Source: Burkholderia sp. Ax-1719 (GTDB lineage: Bacteria > Pseudomonadota > Gammaproteobacteria > Burkholderiales > Burkholderiaceae). Taken from it: a DNA stretch of 64,000 bases. Positions 20,534-28,076 of this stretch are shown here, one piece after another. How positions within the stretch are numbered: the stretch's first letter is position 1; the number at the start of each line of letters is the position of its first letter. The stretch lies in contig NZ_VWWJ01000013.1 of assembly GCF_011753055.1 (NCBI RefSeq), positions 1 through 64,000 of the forward strand. Direction: 5' to 3'. The notes under the pieces were generated by a model. It made no database searches, was not told the DNA's origin, and was given only the letters and a program-made list of their open reading frames with translations. Both the position numbers and the translations under genes were made by a program.

Positions 20534-21051
20534 CGGCCTGGGCGTTCATGCCCCGGCCAGCGGAAAGACAGGTATCGACGGGGGGAGACACCTCCCCAGC
20601 CTGCGGCATTGACCCGCCGCTTGTACTCGTGAACTCCTTCGCGGAAACCTTCTAATTCGATGGAATCCGCCGCGCAGAATGCAACTCGGTCTCGGCGCGA
20701 AAAGATTGGATTGGGTAACGCTCCCCCAGAGGCATCTGGCGGGGGCGGTGCTTTTTGTGCGAGCGGATTTCGACGCGAACCCGGTCAGTCTGGTCATCGC
20801 GGTCATGGGCGCGGCGTGTCGTCGCTCGATGCAGCGAAGGCTTACCCTGTCCGGGTCTGCGCCGTCACGCGCGTCCGCAATCAGCAGACAGACCACTCGC
20901 CCGCGAATTCCCGGCCAGCCTTCACGCAGCATGGCCCTTCATGCGGAAGCACTGCGGACAGGGCTGGGAGCCTGTCCCACGGTTTTGGGGATACGCTATA
21001 GTGCAAAAGCGACGAATTGATATAACTCACATAACTTGCTACGGGGTAGAT
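20534..21051. other. Non-coding region with hairpins and repeat copy 1
   Basis: About 520 bases without a recognisable gene. It contains GGGGAG/CTCCCC (20582-20597). It also has a terminator-like plus-strand hairpin around 20722-20757, in which the CCCCCAG and CTGGCGGGGG arms lead to GCTTTTTG. It also has the first copy of a 44-bp repeat. Frames here translate to Arg/Ala-rich sequence. Confidence 0.45.
20858..20901 (+). repeat. 44-bp direct repeat, copy 1
   Basis: TGCGCCGTCACGCGCGTCCG and the following 24 bases match 21514-21557 with two mismatches. GGCTTACCC precedes both copies at nearly the same distance. The pair flanks the gene at 21052-21414. Confidence 0.85.
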
Positions 21052-21414
21052 ATGGCAACAGTATCAACAAAAGAGCAGTTAGAGCGCGCCAAAGAAAATA
21101 AAGAACCTGAAATTATCATTGTTGGCGAATTAGCTGATAAATTCGTAAAATCAAAGAAAATTGCCACGTTAAGCGGAGTGGCTTTAGCGGGGATTGTCGC
21201 TGTAGTAGGTTTGGCTGCGATAGCAGCGCCCGAAACAGCTGGATTATCATTGGGCTTCGCTGCCGCGCCTGTTGCGGCAATGAGTGGAATGGAAATCGCG
21301 GCCATCATTGCGGCCGCAACGATAGGAATCGGGCTAATCATCGCAATCTGCAAAGATTACGAAGAGGTGGAGTGCGGGAACGGAAAACTTGTCCTCAAAA
21401 GAAAGTCAAAATAA
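21052..21414 (+). CDS. Small membrane protein with two hydrophobic segments
   Basis: A 120-residue protein. The N-terminal 45 residues are charged (STKEQLERAKENKEPEIIIV). There follow two hydrophobic stretches, about residues 45-65 (VALAGIVAVVGLAAIA) and 85-107 (EIAAIIAAATIGIGLIIAI), and a short basic tail. GGGG six bases before the ATG sets the start. GC content is clearly lower than the element's average, suggesting a separate origin. I recall similar two-segment proteins in many genomes without assigned function. An effector or superinfection role is only a guess. Confidence 0.7.
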   Translation: MATVSTKEQLERAKENKEPEIIIVGELADKFVKSKKIATLSGVALAGIVAVVGLAAIAAPETAGLSLGFAAAPVAAMSGMEIAAIIAAATIGIGLIIAICKDYEEVECGNGKLVLKRKSK

Positions 21415-21513
21415 TATAGTTGCCCGGTAAGGCTCGGCGCGTCGAATTTCCTGTTCATCGGGAAATAACCGTCTGTCGTGGATGTATGACGGTTGGCTTA
21501 CCCGGGCCTGGTG

Positions 21514-21557
21514 TGCGCCGTCACGCGCGTCCGCAATCGGCAGACAGCCCACTCGCC
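21514..21557 (+). repeat. 44-bp direct repeat, copy 2
   Basis: Matches 20858-20901 at 42 of 44 positions. It lies directly after the stem described for this intergenic region. Confidence 0.85.
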
Positions 21558-21880
21558 ACCGATGGGGCGAGTGACCTGCCCGCAAATTTGCTGGCGCGGC
21601 AAGAGAAATGGGTAAGCCTCCACGGGCTGCGCCCGCGATTGCGATGCTCAGGATTCTGCAATGCGATAGCTTGCCGTCGCTCACCGTTCTTCCTGGTTGC
21701 CCATCGCCCGCGCAGAGCGGGCGAATGAAATCGCTGTCGTGAGCGATGACTTATATGCTCGCCCCCAGACAAAAGGCGGGCAGCCAGGAAGCAGTTCTGA
21801 TGGCGTGCTGCTGTTCAGCATTTTCCTGGTCAGCCGGGTTTTACAACCCTTCACGTGGCTCTCGTTGCGCACACCACGTT

Positions 21881-21928
21881 TAGGTACGTACATACACATC
21901 TATACATAGATGTGTATGTACGTACCTA
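21881..21928. repeat. 48-bp near-continuous palindrome
   Basis: TAGGTACGTACATACACATC-TAT (21881-21903) and its perfect 23-base complement (21906-21928) are separated by only AC. It lies between two convergent genes and has no T-run, so it may be a cruciform-forming site, a protein target or a strong RNA hairpin rather than a simple terminator. Confidence 0.9.
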
Positions 21929-21985
21929 GATGTACGCCGGGTACGTGCTCGGCACGGGTACCTGCACGCCCCCTATGTACCTGAT

Positions 21986-23074
21986 TTACGTCGTAGCGCC
22001 GGTGACAAACAGGACATCATCCACGTCACGAAGATTCCCGGCTTTCACGAGGCTAGTTATCTCGCGATACACCGATGATTCTGCGCCGCCACCTTTGATG
22101 ACGTGAGCGACGACAGCCGATTTCTGTACTCCGCCCTTTTGCTCACGCAGGAACGATATGACCCTGCCCTTGATTGTGTCGGGCTTTGAGCCGCGACCGC
22201 GTTTTGAGCCACTATGAATTTTGGGGGCATCAGCCGGGACAACAATACAGCTCGTCGCCACGGCTCCCCACTTCGTCTTTCCGGCCTTGACCACCTCCAG
22301 CGTGAAGCCGATAAGCTCCCCTTTGGAACCGAGGTCGCGATTCTTCGTCACTTTCGCGCACCGCCCCGAAGCCTGCTCAGTTACCTCGATTTCTGTATCG
22401 ACCGCAGCGCGCAAGCCAGTCCAGCCACGCGCACCCGCAGCGGCATTTCTGCCGGTGTGGTGAATGAGCATGAAATGCGCCTTACTGCACGCGCTGCGAA
22501 TTTGGTCGATGCGCGCAATGACGCGCCCCATATCCTGGCCCATATTCTCGTTTGCTCCACTGCTCAGACGTGCGAGCGTATCGCCCACAATCATCCGTAC
22601 CGGCTGCCCGTGTTCAGCCTCCAGCGCCTGGACTTCGGCGACGATGGCCTCCATATCGACATCATCGGCAAACAGGTTTATCGCTTTCTGTGCGATGAAA
22701 AAGTTAGGAACGCGAACACCATGATGCCTCTGATAAGCCTGAAGGCGGCAGCGCACGGATTCCGGCGACTCGGCAGCGAGGTAGAGCACCAGACCCTGTT
22801 CGGCGCGTCGCCCCATCCAGTCGGTACCACGGGCGATAGCGGCAGCAAGGTCGATGGCAAGGAACGTCTTGCCGCAGTGTGAATCCCCATACAACATGCT
22901 GCTTCCGCCGGTCGTGAGCAATCCCTGCACCAGTTCATCTGGGGAGGCATAGGTACTGGGCAAATCGGCCGCAGACACGACGTTGAGCGAGCGCCGTACA
23001 GCTTTCGTCACGGGTGCTAGTTCCGGCTTGGCGGTGCAGGCGGCCGGGTTCTTCACGTTGGTTTTCGCGCTCAT
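21986..23074 (-). CDS. RepA-like replicative ATPase/helicase
   Basis: A 362-residue RecA-fold ATPase of the plasmid RepA / DnaB-related group. Walker A is GDSHCGKTFLAID near residue 62, Walker B-like MIVGDTLARL near residue 160, and IHHTGR near 205 fits the sensor region of hexameric helicases. The C-terminal 70 residues look like a winged helix (RVISFLREQKGGVQKSAVV). It overlaps the AlpA-like gene by four bases (ATGA), so they are co-translated. With the primase and relaxation-like proteins it points to autonomous replication of the excised element. Confidence 0.82.
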   Translation of the reverse strand: MSAKTNVKNPAACTAKPELAPVTKAVRRSLNVVSAADLPSTYASPDELVQGLLTTGGSSMLYGDSHCGKTFLAIDLAAAIARGTDWMGRRAEQGLVLYLAAESPESVRCRLQAYQRHHGVRVPNFFIAQKAINLFADDVDMEAIVAEVQALEAEHGQPVRMIVGDTLARLSSGANENMGQDMGRVIARIDQIRSACSKAHFMLIHHTGRNAAAGARGWTGLRAAVDTEIEVTEQASGRCAKVTKNRDLGSKGELIGFTLEVVKAGKTKWGAVATSCIVVPADAPKIHSGSKRGRGSKPDTIKGRVISFLREQKGGVQKSAVVAHVIKGGGAESSVYREITSLVKAGNLRDVDDVLFVTGATT

Positions 23075-23289
23075 GCTGCCACCCCACCCAGCAGAGCCTG
23101 AATATCGGCGACGCGCCAGGCCAGACGACCGTTAATGCGAACCGGGCGAATCGGGCCGTTTTCCAGACAGGCCCATTTGCGCAGGGTCTGCGGGCGGCGG
23201 TTTAGTGCGGCGGCGGCGACGTCAGTCGGAACGACAGCCTGAATGGCGTCACGGTTGAAGCTAAACGAAAAATGGTTGGTCGTGTTCAT
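23071..23289 (-). CDS. AlpA-like helix-turn-helix protein
   Basis: A 72-residue protein with an excisionase/AlpA-type winged helix: VVPTDVAAAALNRRPQTLRK, then RINGRLAWRVADIQALLGG, the strand-turn typical of MerR-like DNA binders. Such proteins regulate integrase or act in excision. I use the ATG at 23289, because the upstream frame to 23367 lies within the repeated leader and is broken by a stop in the parallel copy. No clear ribosome site is visible. It overlaps the RepA-like gene. Confidence 0.75.
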   Translation of the reverse strand: MNTTNHFSFSFNRDAIQAVVPTDVAAAALNRRPQTLRKWACLENGPIRPVRINGRLAWRVADIQALLGGVAA

Positions 23290-23532
23290 GTCAACGATTG
23301 CATCTTGCCGTGCGCAGCGGGGCTCGAATGTCTGTTGATAACGCGCCGAATTCGTTTCAACGTTCATCCGAGCATTCCGCTGTGTGCGGCTGTTTTCTTC
23401 GGCGTTGACGAACTATCAAGTGGGGGGATGGTGGGGTCGCAAGAGTGGTGCGGTGGGGTATTTGCACCCGACTACGCCCCCGGAGGTTCCGGGCATCTCA
23501 TCGCGTGACCGTCGTGACCAGACTGACCGGCT
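23276..23532 (-). repeat. Structured leader block, copy A
   Basis: On the minus strand it reads GGTCAGTCTGGTCACGACGG, then an inverted repeat CCCGGA/TCCGGG, then GGGTGCAAATACCCCACC, CTTGCGACCCC, TAGTTCGTCAACGCCGA and TCGTTGACATGAAC. It precedes and runs into the AlpA-like gene. It shares the first words with copy C and the last words with copy B. Confidence 0.65.
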
Positions 23533-23637
23533 TTGGCGGGGAAACGTTGCACGTGAGCTGTTATCGCCGCTGGGCGTGCAGATAGCAAAAAGCCACCGCA
23601 AACTGCGATGGCCTCGTTGCATCTGGATGAACGGCGC

Positions 23638-24891
23638 TTACAGCCGGACGTTGCAGGTTCGGATGCGTCCGGCTCCGGTGGTCATGCGGCCCTCATCGAC
23701 CTTGCCCAGCGCATCGGGCAGCCGCTTCCAGAACCTCGGGGATGAGTCGGGAACCATACCGTTGCTCTTACACCATGTGGCGTATGCCCCGTAGACCACC
23801 GTCTTCGATGTATCGACGGACGCGCTCAGGCCGATACTCCGGTCATCAGTCCACGCCTGAACCGAATTCGTCTCGATGCGAGCCGACCGGATAGCGCGTT
23901 GAATTGCCTCCGGCTCGCACTCGTCGAAGCGACCTCGCGCGAGCAGTCGCATCAGCCCCTCTAGTGCCCAATTCAGAACGCCAGACAGTTCGTGGGCGAT
24001 GATTCGGTTCGCGAGCATCGGGTCGCGCTCGCTGGCCGGTATTTCGACATCGAAAGGCACGATGTCAAAACGTCGCCAGAAGCCGTTGGATGTGTCCCTG
24101 ATAGCTGGGACATGGTTCGCGAGCGCCAACCACTTCGCCGTGATTCGCATCGAGAGGGGGTCACGGTACTTGCGGTCTATCTGCACCGTCTCGCCTGCGA
24201 TGAGCGATTTGATGATTGGCTCGTTGATGTTGCGTTGTGGGGCCTCGTCGCAGTAGATGAGCGATGCGCCCACCATATTCGACAGACGGAACCCTTCGAG
24301 CCGGTCGAGCTGGACGGCGGCGGTGCGGGCGTGCAGCGCCTGCACGAGATTCGCAAGCGTCCCCTTGCCGTTCGCGCCAGAGCCGACCCAAAGCTGGGCT
24401 CGCTGAAAGCGGGTATCGGGCAGCAGCGTGTAGCCGATGTATTCCTGAATGCGTGAGCGCAAGTCAGGGTCGGGTTGGATGCGCTCGAGGAACGCGGCGA
24501 ACTCGCGCGGCGCCGGTGCGCCGGGTACGTAGTCGCAGTCCAGGACGTGGCGCAGCTTCAGCGTCTTGTCGTGCGGACGCAGGCTAACGCCACCGTCGAT
24601 GTGCAGATAACCGTTTCGGACGGGAATAACAGCCCTATCCGTCGGGTCAGCAAGCTCGGGTAGCCAGAGCATTGCGGTTTTGTAGGCAGAGACGGCATTC
24701 GTGGCATTAGCAACGCCGTGCTCGCCGTCCACTATCCACTCCAGCGCGAGGCGCACGGCACCGTCGTAATCTACCGCCGTCCAGTGCGTGCCTCTCCAGT
24801 GATACAGGAGGCCACCCGAGGAAGCGTAGTTCCCAGTATCTGCCAGCATCTCTGCGAAGCCGATGGGCTTGAACGTGTTGGCGGCGCTCAT
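23638..24891 (-). CDS. P4-type primase/helicase (SF3 ATPase)
   Basis: A 417-residue protein of the phage/plasmid primase family, D5/P4 C-terminal type. The N-terminal half resembles D5_N (LLYHWRGTHWTAVDYDG ... VIPVRNGYLHID). The superfamily 3 helicase core has Walker A GSGANGKGTLANLV near residue 169 and Walker B IYCDEAP near 212, with ALANHVPAIRD and GFWRRFDIVPF as the sensor/arginine-finger region. No zinc-binding primase domain is seen, so priming may be done elsewhere. GGAGG seven bases upstream and overlap with a 29-residue leader frame set the start. It should unwind the element's origin. Confidence 0.88.
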   Translation of the reverse strand: MSAANTFKPIGFAEMLADTGNYASSGGLLYHWRGTHWTAVDYDGAVRLALEWIVDGEHGVANATNAVSAYKTAMLWLPELADPTDRAVIPVRNGYLHIDGGVSLRPHDKTLKLRHVLDCDYVPGAPAPREFAAFLERIQPDPDLRSRIQEYIGYTLLPDTRFQRAQLWVGSGANGKGTLANLVQALHARTAAVQLDRLEGFRLSNMVGASLIYCDEAPQRNINEPIIKSLIAGETVQIDRKYRDPLSMRITAKWLALANHVPAIRDTSNGFWRRFDIVPFDVEIPASERDPMLANRIIAHELSGVLNWALEGLMRLLARGRFDECEPEAIQRAIRSARIETNSVQAWTDDRSIGLSASVDTSKTVVYGAYATWCKSNGMVPDSSPRFWKRLPDALGKVDEGRMTTGAGRIRTCNVRL

Positions 24892-24977
24892 GCGAACACC
24901 TCCACAGCGACGGCCAGAATGGCGATTTGATGGTTATCGGAGATAAAGCGGGGCGAATTGAGTTTGGTAATGTTCAT
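24888..24977 (-). CDS. Short leader ORF (29 aa) coupled to the primase gene
   Basis: A frame from ATG at 24977 reads MNITKLNSPRFISDNHQIAI and ends in a TGA that overlaps the primase ATG (ATGA). Its start lies at the same point of the repeated leader block as the start of the AlpA-like gene (TCGTTGACATGAAC). It may be a translated leader that couples ribosomes into the primase gene, or a decayed relative of the AlpA-like reading frame. No upstream ribosome site is clear. Confidence 0.4.
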   Translation of the reverse strand: MNITKLNSPRFISDNHQIAILAVAVEVFA

Positions 24978-25163
24978 GTCAACGACTGCGTTGGACCAGA
25001 CGCGGCGGGTCTCGAACGAGCGTTATGAACGTGCCGAATTCGTTCCAACGTTCGTCCGAGAACCCCGCCTTGCATGCCCGTGTTCTCGGCGTTGGACGAA
25101 CTATCGGGTGGGGGGTATGTGGGGGCGCAAGTCTCGGGTGGTAGGGTATTTACGCCCTACGGC
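24966..25163 (-). repeat. Structured leader block, copy B
   Basis: On the minus strand it contains GTAGGGCGTAAATACCCTAC (a 6-bp stem around the AAATA word), then ACTTGCGCCCCCAC, TAGTTCGTCCAACGCCGA, CGAATTCGGCACG and TCGTTGACATGAAC. It aligns with copy A over about 190 bases. It starts three bases after the stop of the preceding gene and leads into the 29-residue frame and primase. Confidence 0.65.
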
Positions 25164-25165
25164 CA

Positions 25166-26245
25166 TTACCGACCGGCGAATTTGTTTCGGTTTGCCATAG
25201 CAATTCTGTTGGTTTTGCTCGCGGCTTTCCAGGCATCGTCAAACGGAGAATCACCCGCGCCGAACAAACCTGGATACTCAGCTTTGCACCGGTCACGGAG
25301 CTTCGTTTTGCCGCCGTCGGGGATTTGCTGGCGCGAATACCCCTCGTCGTCGGCCATCGCCTCGATAGCTCGAATCTGCTGTTCGCGCTTTGTCGTGCCG
25401 CCGTCGTTCGTGCGTTGATTGCTCGACGCCGAATCCGCAGGCTGCTGTGTTGGCTGGCCAGGAACCGGGGTGGTGGTCCGATTGACAGCTGGTTCGGCAT
25501 CCCGCGCTTCGAGCGGCCAGACGTAGCCGTGCTGCTCGCACCAAGCTCGGATGTCGGAGTGCGAGAGCATCGGCTTGCGCGCGACTTTCTTCACCGCAAT
25601 CTCGTCGCGGTCAATCGCATCTTCGAGCGCTTCATCCCACTTGGAGAATACGTCGTTGTACTGCGGGGGCCAGAGGTCGGCGTCCTTGGTGCCCGCAATG
25701 AGAATTTTTACGGCCCGGCTGCGTGTTAGCCATGCCTGACCGTCATAGGCAAGTATCCAGCTCGGGATACGCCGCCCATCGGGGAAAATTCGCCCTTCGG
25801 AACCCTCGTCACCGGGGCGCAAAACGGCAACGTCATTGCGGGCGAGGAACGGATAGATGTCGGATGAGTAGAAACCGAAGCGCTCGAATAGAGGTTGAGC
25901 TTTATCGTTGGGCGTGTCGTCGGCGTCGAACAGCGTCCCCTGCTTGGCGAAAATATCGAGCTGCTGCAAGAGATGCAGGCGGGCGCTCATGTTGAGCGGC
26001 AGAATGACGCCCGACTCGTCACGGCGACGGATGTCGTTGATGCCGGTCGGGTCGCTTTCGAGGCGCGACACCAGGTAGCGTGCGGCCTCGTTATCGAATT
26101 CTTTTTCAGCCTGCCCGATTTGCGGGAATAGTTCCCACAGGCTCACGAATCGACCGCCATCATCGGGACGGCTAACTGCTTCACTCACTCTGTACCCTCG
26201 CACAAAACTTCGCGGTGGCAAGCCTCGCTTGCCGGTCTGGGGCAT
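25166..26245 (-). CDS. Hypothetical protein of the replication module
   Basis: A 359-residue protein I cannot assign. Residues 1-120 are mixed helix (LWELFPQIGQAEKEFDNEAA). A middle domain includes RIFPDGRRIPSWILAYDGQAW and DLWPPQYNDVFSKWDEALEDA, and the C-terminal third is a Thr/Gln/Ser-rich linker followed by a basic region (KREQQIRAIEAMADDEGYSR ... KTKLRDRCK). The ATG at 26245 with GGAG five bases upstream is preferred to a TTG at 26263. It lies between integrase and primase in the same direction, as an unknown gene often does in these elements. It has no membrane segment. Confidence 0.6.
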   Translation of the reverse strand: MPQTGKRGLPPRSFVRGYRVSEAVSRPDDGGRFVSLWELFPQIGQAEKEFDNEAARYLVSRLESDPTGINDIRRRDESGVILPLNMSARLHLLQQLDIFAKQGTLFDADDTPNDKAQPLFERFGFYSSDIYPFLARNDVAVLRPGDEGSEGRIFPDGRRIPSWILAYDGQAWLTRSRAVKILIAGTKDADLWPPQYNDVFSKWDEALEDAIDRDEIAVKKVARKPMLSHSDIRAWCEQHGYVWPLEARDAEPAVNRTTTPVPGQPTQQPADSASSNQRTNDGGTTKREQQIRAIEAMADDEGYSRQQIPDGGKTKLRDRCKAEYPGLFGAGDSPFDDAWKAASKTNRIAMANRNKFAGR

Positions 26246-26276
26246 TTCTGCTCCATCGGTCAATTGTGACCGCCGC

Positions 26277-27596
26277 CTATTCTAACGGCGAGGTTTCATT
26301 GGCGAACGCGCTTTGCGCCGATTGCTCCGGCTTGAGGTCGATGCCTGCTTGTTCAAGCATCCATGCCTCAATTTGGTTATGCCACTTGCGTAGCAGGTCT
26401 AGCGAGCGGCGGCGATAATGTTTTTCGACAATCGCGCTCGGCTTGTGTCCTTGGATTTGCGCCACGATACCCACAGGTACCTCGCACCACTCGGCCAGCG
26501 TGCCGAACGAACGGCGCAGCCCGTGCAACGACACGTGCGGCAAGCCAGCGACGTTGAGCGCCTGATTGTGCGCCGCGCGAGGCTCTACCAACCTACCTTC
26601 CGCTGCATTCAAACTTGAGAATACCCATTCGTTGCGGCGGGGCAACTTCTCCAGCAAGGAAGCAAGGTAAGGTGTCAGCGGAATAGTCCGCCCCGTCTCC
26701 TGCTCTACCTTGTCGGCGATGACTAACCTGCGCCACTGAAATTTCACATCAGTCCAACGCAGACCAGCCATTTCCTCCCGGCGTGCGCCTGTCAGCAATA
26801 GCGCTTGCAGGTAGGCCGATATAACCGGGTTGCCAATCTGGTTTACGGCGACAAACCAGGCTGGCAATTGTTCACGTTCCAGACAATCGCCCTCCTTCGC
26901 CTGCGTGCGCGGGACCGCATCCTTGACGCTTCGCGCCGCGTAGGCATCAGTCGGGATAGTGCCCCGGTATTCCTGTACCTCCCCTGCCCAGCGGATAAAG
27001 GCTCGCAGCAGGCGAAATGCGAGCGCTGCGGAAGTCGCGCGGGATTCAGATTCGACTGCCAGCCACTCAGTTATGCGTTCAGCGGTCAACGCGGACAGCT
27101 TCAGCGGCATCAAGACGGCAAGCGGTCCGGCTACGGTCCGTCCGCCACCTCGCTTTCTATCTACCCCGCCGAGCGCGGCAAGACGTACATGGTCGGCATA
27201 GCTGCGCTCACTCCAATTGGGCTTGCGAGCCTCTAGATACACCGCCCACGCCTCGCCCAAGGTCACATCCTGTCGGCGGGCTTCAGCCTTCCGAGCCTCG
27301 TGAGCGGCGCGCTGCTCGGCTGCTTCTTCTCGCGGGTCTTTTCCGGCGTCAACGAGGCGTTGCAGGCGACGCGCCTCATCTCGCGTATCGTCAATCCCCC
27401 AGTCTTTCGGCGAGCCAATCGTAACGCGGACCGTGCCGCCGTTTAGCTTGCCTTGGTAGATATAGGACAGCCCGCCCGCTGCCGTCGCGCGTAGGCCCAA
27501 GCCGGACGCGCCGCTATCCCAAATGAACGCTTGAGACTTGCCAGCGGGGCAGCTATGCCCGCTGATACGCCCTGCCGTGAAATTGACCTTTGCCAT
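26277..27596 (-). CDS. int: Tyrosine integrase
   Basis: A 439-residue P4/DUF4102-type integrase that recombines the tRNA-Lys att sites. The N-terminal arm-binding domain contains GASGLGLRATAAGGLSYIYQ, and a core-binding helical domain spans about residues 115-220. The catalytic domain shows Arg in LLTGARREEM (about 267), HGLRRSF (HxxR, about 357), GHKPS (His, about 380) and the nucleophile Tyr in KHYRRR (about 391). It is transcribed inward from attR. The ATG at 27596 fits the family better than GTG at 27602; no ribosome site is obvious. Confidence 0.93.
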   Translation of the reverse strand: MAKVNFTAGRISGHSCPAGKSQAFIWDSGASGLGLRATAAGGLSYIYQGKLNGGTVRVTIGSPKDWGIDDTRDEARRLQRLVDAGKDPREEAAEQRAAHEARKAEARRQDVTLGEAWAVYLEARKPNWSERSYADHVRLAALGGVDRKRGGGRTVAGPLAVLMPLKLSALTAERITEWLAVESESRATSAALAFRLLRAFIRWAGEVQEYRGTIPTDAYAARSVKDAVPRTQAKEGDCLEREQLPAWFVAVNQIGNPVISAYLQALLLTGARREEMAGLRWTDVKFQWRRLVIADKVEQETGRTIPLTPYLASLLEKLPRRNEWVFSSLNAAEGRLVEPRAAHNQALNVAGLPHVSLHGLRRSFGTLAEWCEVPVGIVAQIQGHKPSAIVEKHYRRRSLDLLRKWHNQIEAWMLEQAGIDLKPEQSAQSAFANETSPLE

Positions 27597-27618
27597 CGTC
27601 ACCGTCGTCTGGTTGCCG

Positions 27619-27703
27619 GGTTACACGCCGACCGTGTAACCACCATGTAACCAAATTTTAGCAATTTCGGGCAACAACAATCAACTGATGCGTGTAACCA
27701 AAA
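27619..27703. repeat. TGTAACC repeats near attR (putative integrase arm sites)
   Basis: GGTTACAC (27619, inverted), CGTGTAACCACC (27633), CATGTAACCAAATTTTA (27644) and CGTGTAACCAAAA (27691) lie between the integrase start and attR. They match the words near attL, including the AAATTT extension. Confidence 0.55.
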
Positions 27704-27781
27704 CCCGTCCAAGCCCTTCATTTACAAGGACAACAATGATTTTTATGAGTTTCCGTCAACACTCAGGAATATCCACTTGCT

Positions 27782-27831
27782 CGGACTCTTAATCCGTAGG
27801 TCGAGTGTTCGAGTCACTCACGCCCCACCAA
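27782..27831 (+). repeat. attR: 50-bp direct repeat of tRNA-Lys 3' half
   Basis: Identical over 50 bases to 10810-10859. It holds only the 3' half of the tRNA and is not a functional tRNA gene. Confidence 0.95.
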
Positions 27832-27839
27832 GCATTACG

Positions 27840-27873
27840 AAGCCCGGTTTGCGAAAGCTAACCGGGCTTTTTG
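27840..27873 (+). terminator. Original tRNA-Lys terminator, displaced by the island
   Basis: AAGCCCGGTT (27840-27849) pairs with AACCGGGCTT (27860-27869) and leads into T-rich sequence. Its place a few bases past attR shows it once ended the tRNA transcript. Confidence 0.88.
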
Positions 27874-28076
27874 CTATTTCCGGCCTATGTCGAAACGGGG
27901 GCCGCCGGCCCCGTTACTCCGCTGAAAGCCTTGGATCCCGTGTCGACCGACACCGCGAGGATACAAACCAAAAACCCCGCCGCCGCGCTGTGAGACTCTA
28001 CAATTCAGGGCCGAGAGTCCTGACTAAAAGGCCTCATCACCCAATCAACGTAGCCGCATGCCATTTTGGAGCACAA

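Larger units (their letters stand above)
21415..21985. other. Non-coding region with repeat copy 2 and large palindrome
   Basis: About 570 bases between convergent genes. A stem pairs GCCCGGTAAGGC (21422-21433) with GGCTTACCCGGGC just before repeat copy 2, enclosing ACCGTC/GACGGT. Further right is the 48-bp palindrome. No gene is evident; frames show the same translated repeat as at 20.6-20.9 kb. Confidence 0.45.
10810..27831. mobile_element. 17-kb integrative element in tRNA-Lys (satellite/plasmid-like island)
   Basis: The element is bounded by perfect 50-bp direct repeats of the tRNA-Lys 3' half (10810-10859 and 27782-27831). It carries a tyrosine integrase next to attR, an AlpA-like protein, a RepA-like hexameric ATPase, a P4-type primase/helicase, a replication-relaxation-like protein, a DUF6573 protein, a type III restriction-modification system and several unknown genes. 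I see no capsid, tail, terminase, relaxase or conjugation genes. That points to a phage satellite or an integrative replicon that depends on a helper. The integrase lies at the end away from the intact tRNA gene, which is less usual. Confidence 0.9.

Noticed and set aside
27782..27831. Second tRNA-Lys gene
   Set aside because: Only the 3' half is present; it is the attR copy and cannot fold a complete tRNA.
10810..27831. Intact prophage or conjugative element
   Set aside because: No capsid, tail, terminase, lysis, relaxase or type IV secretion genes are seen.
27777..28076. N-terminal extension of the ATPase frame through attR
   Set aside because: It would translate the tRNA repeat and a terminator; the ATG at 28077 has a good ribosome site and the family N-terminus.
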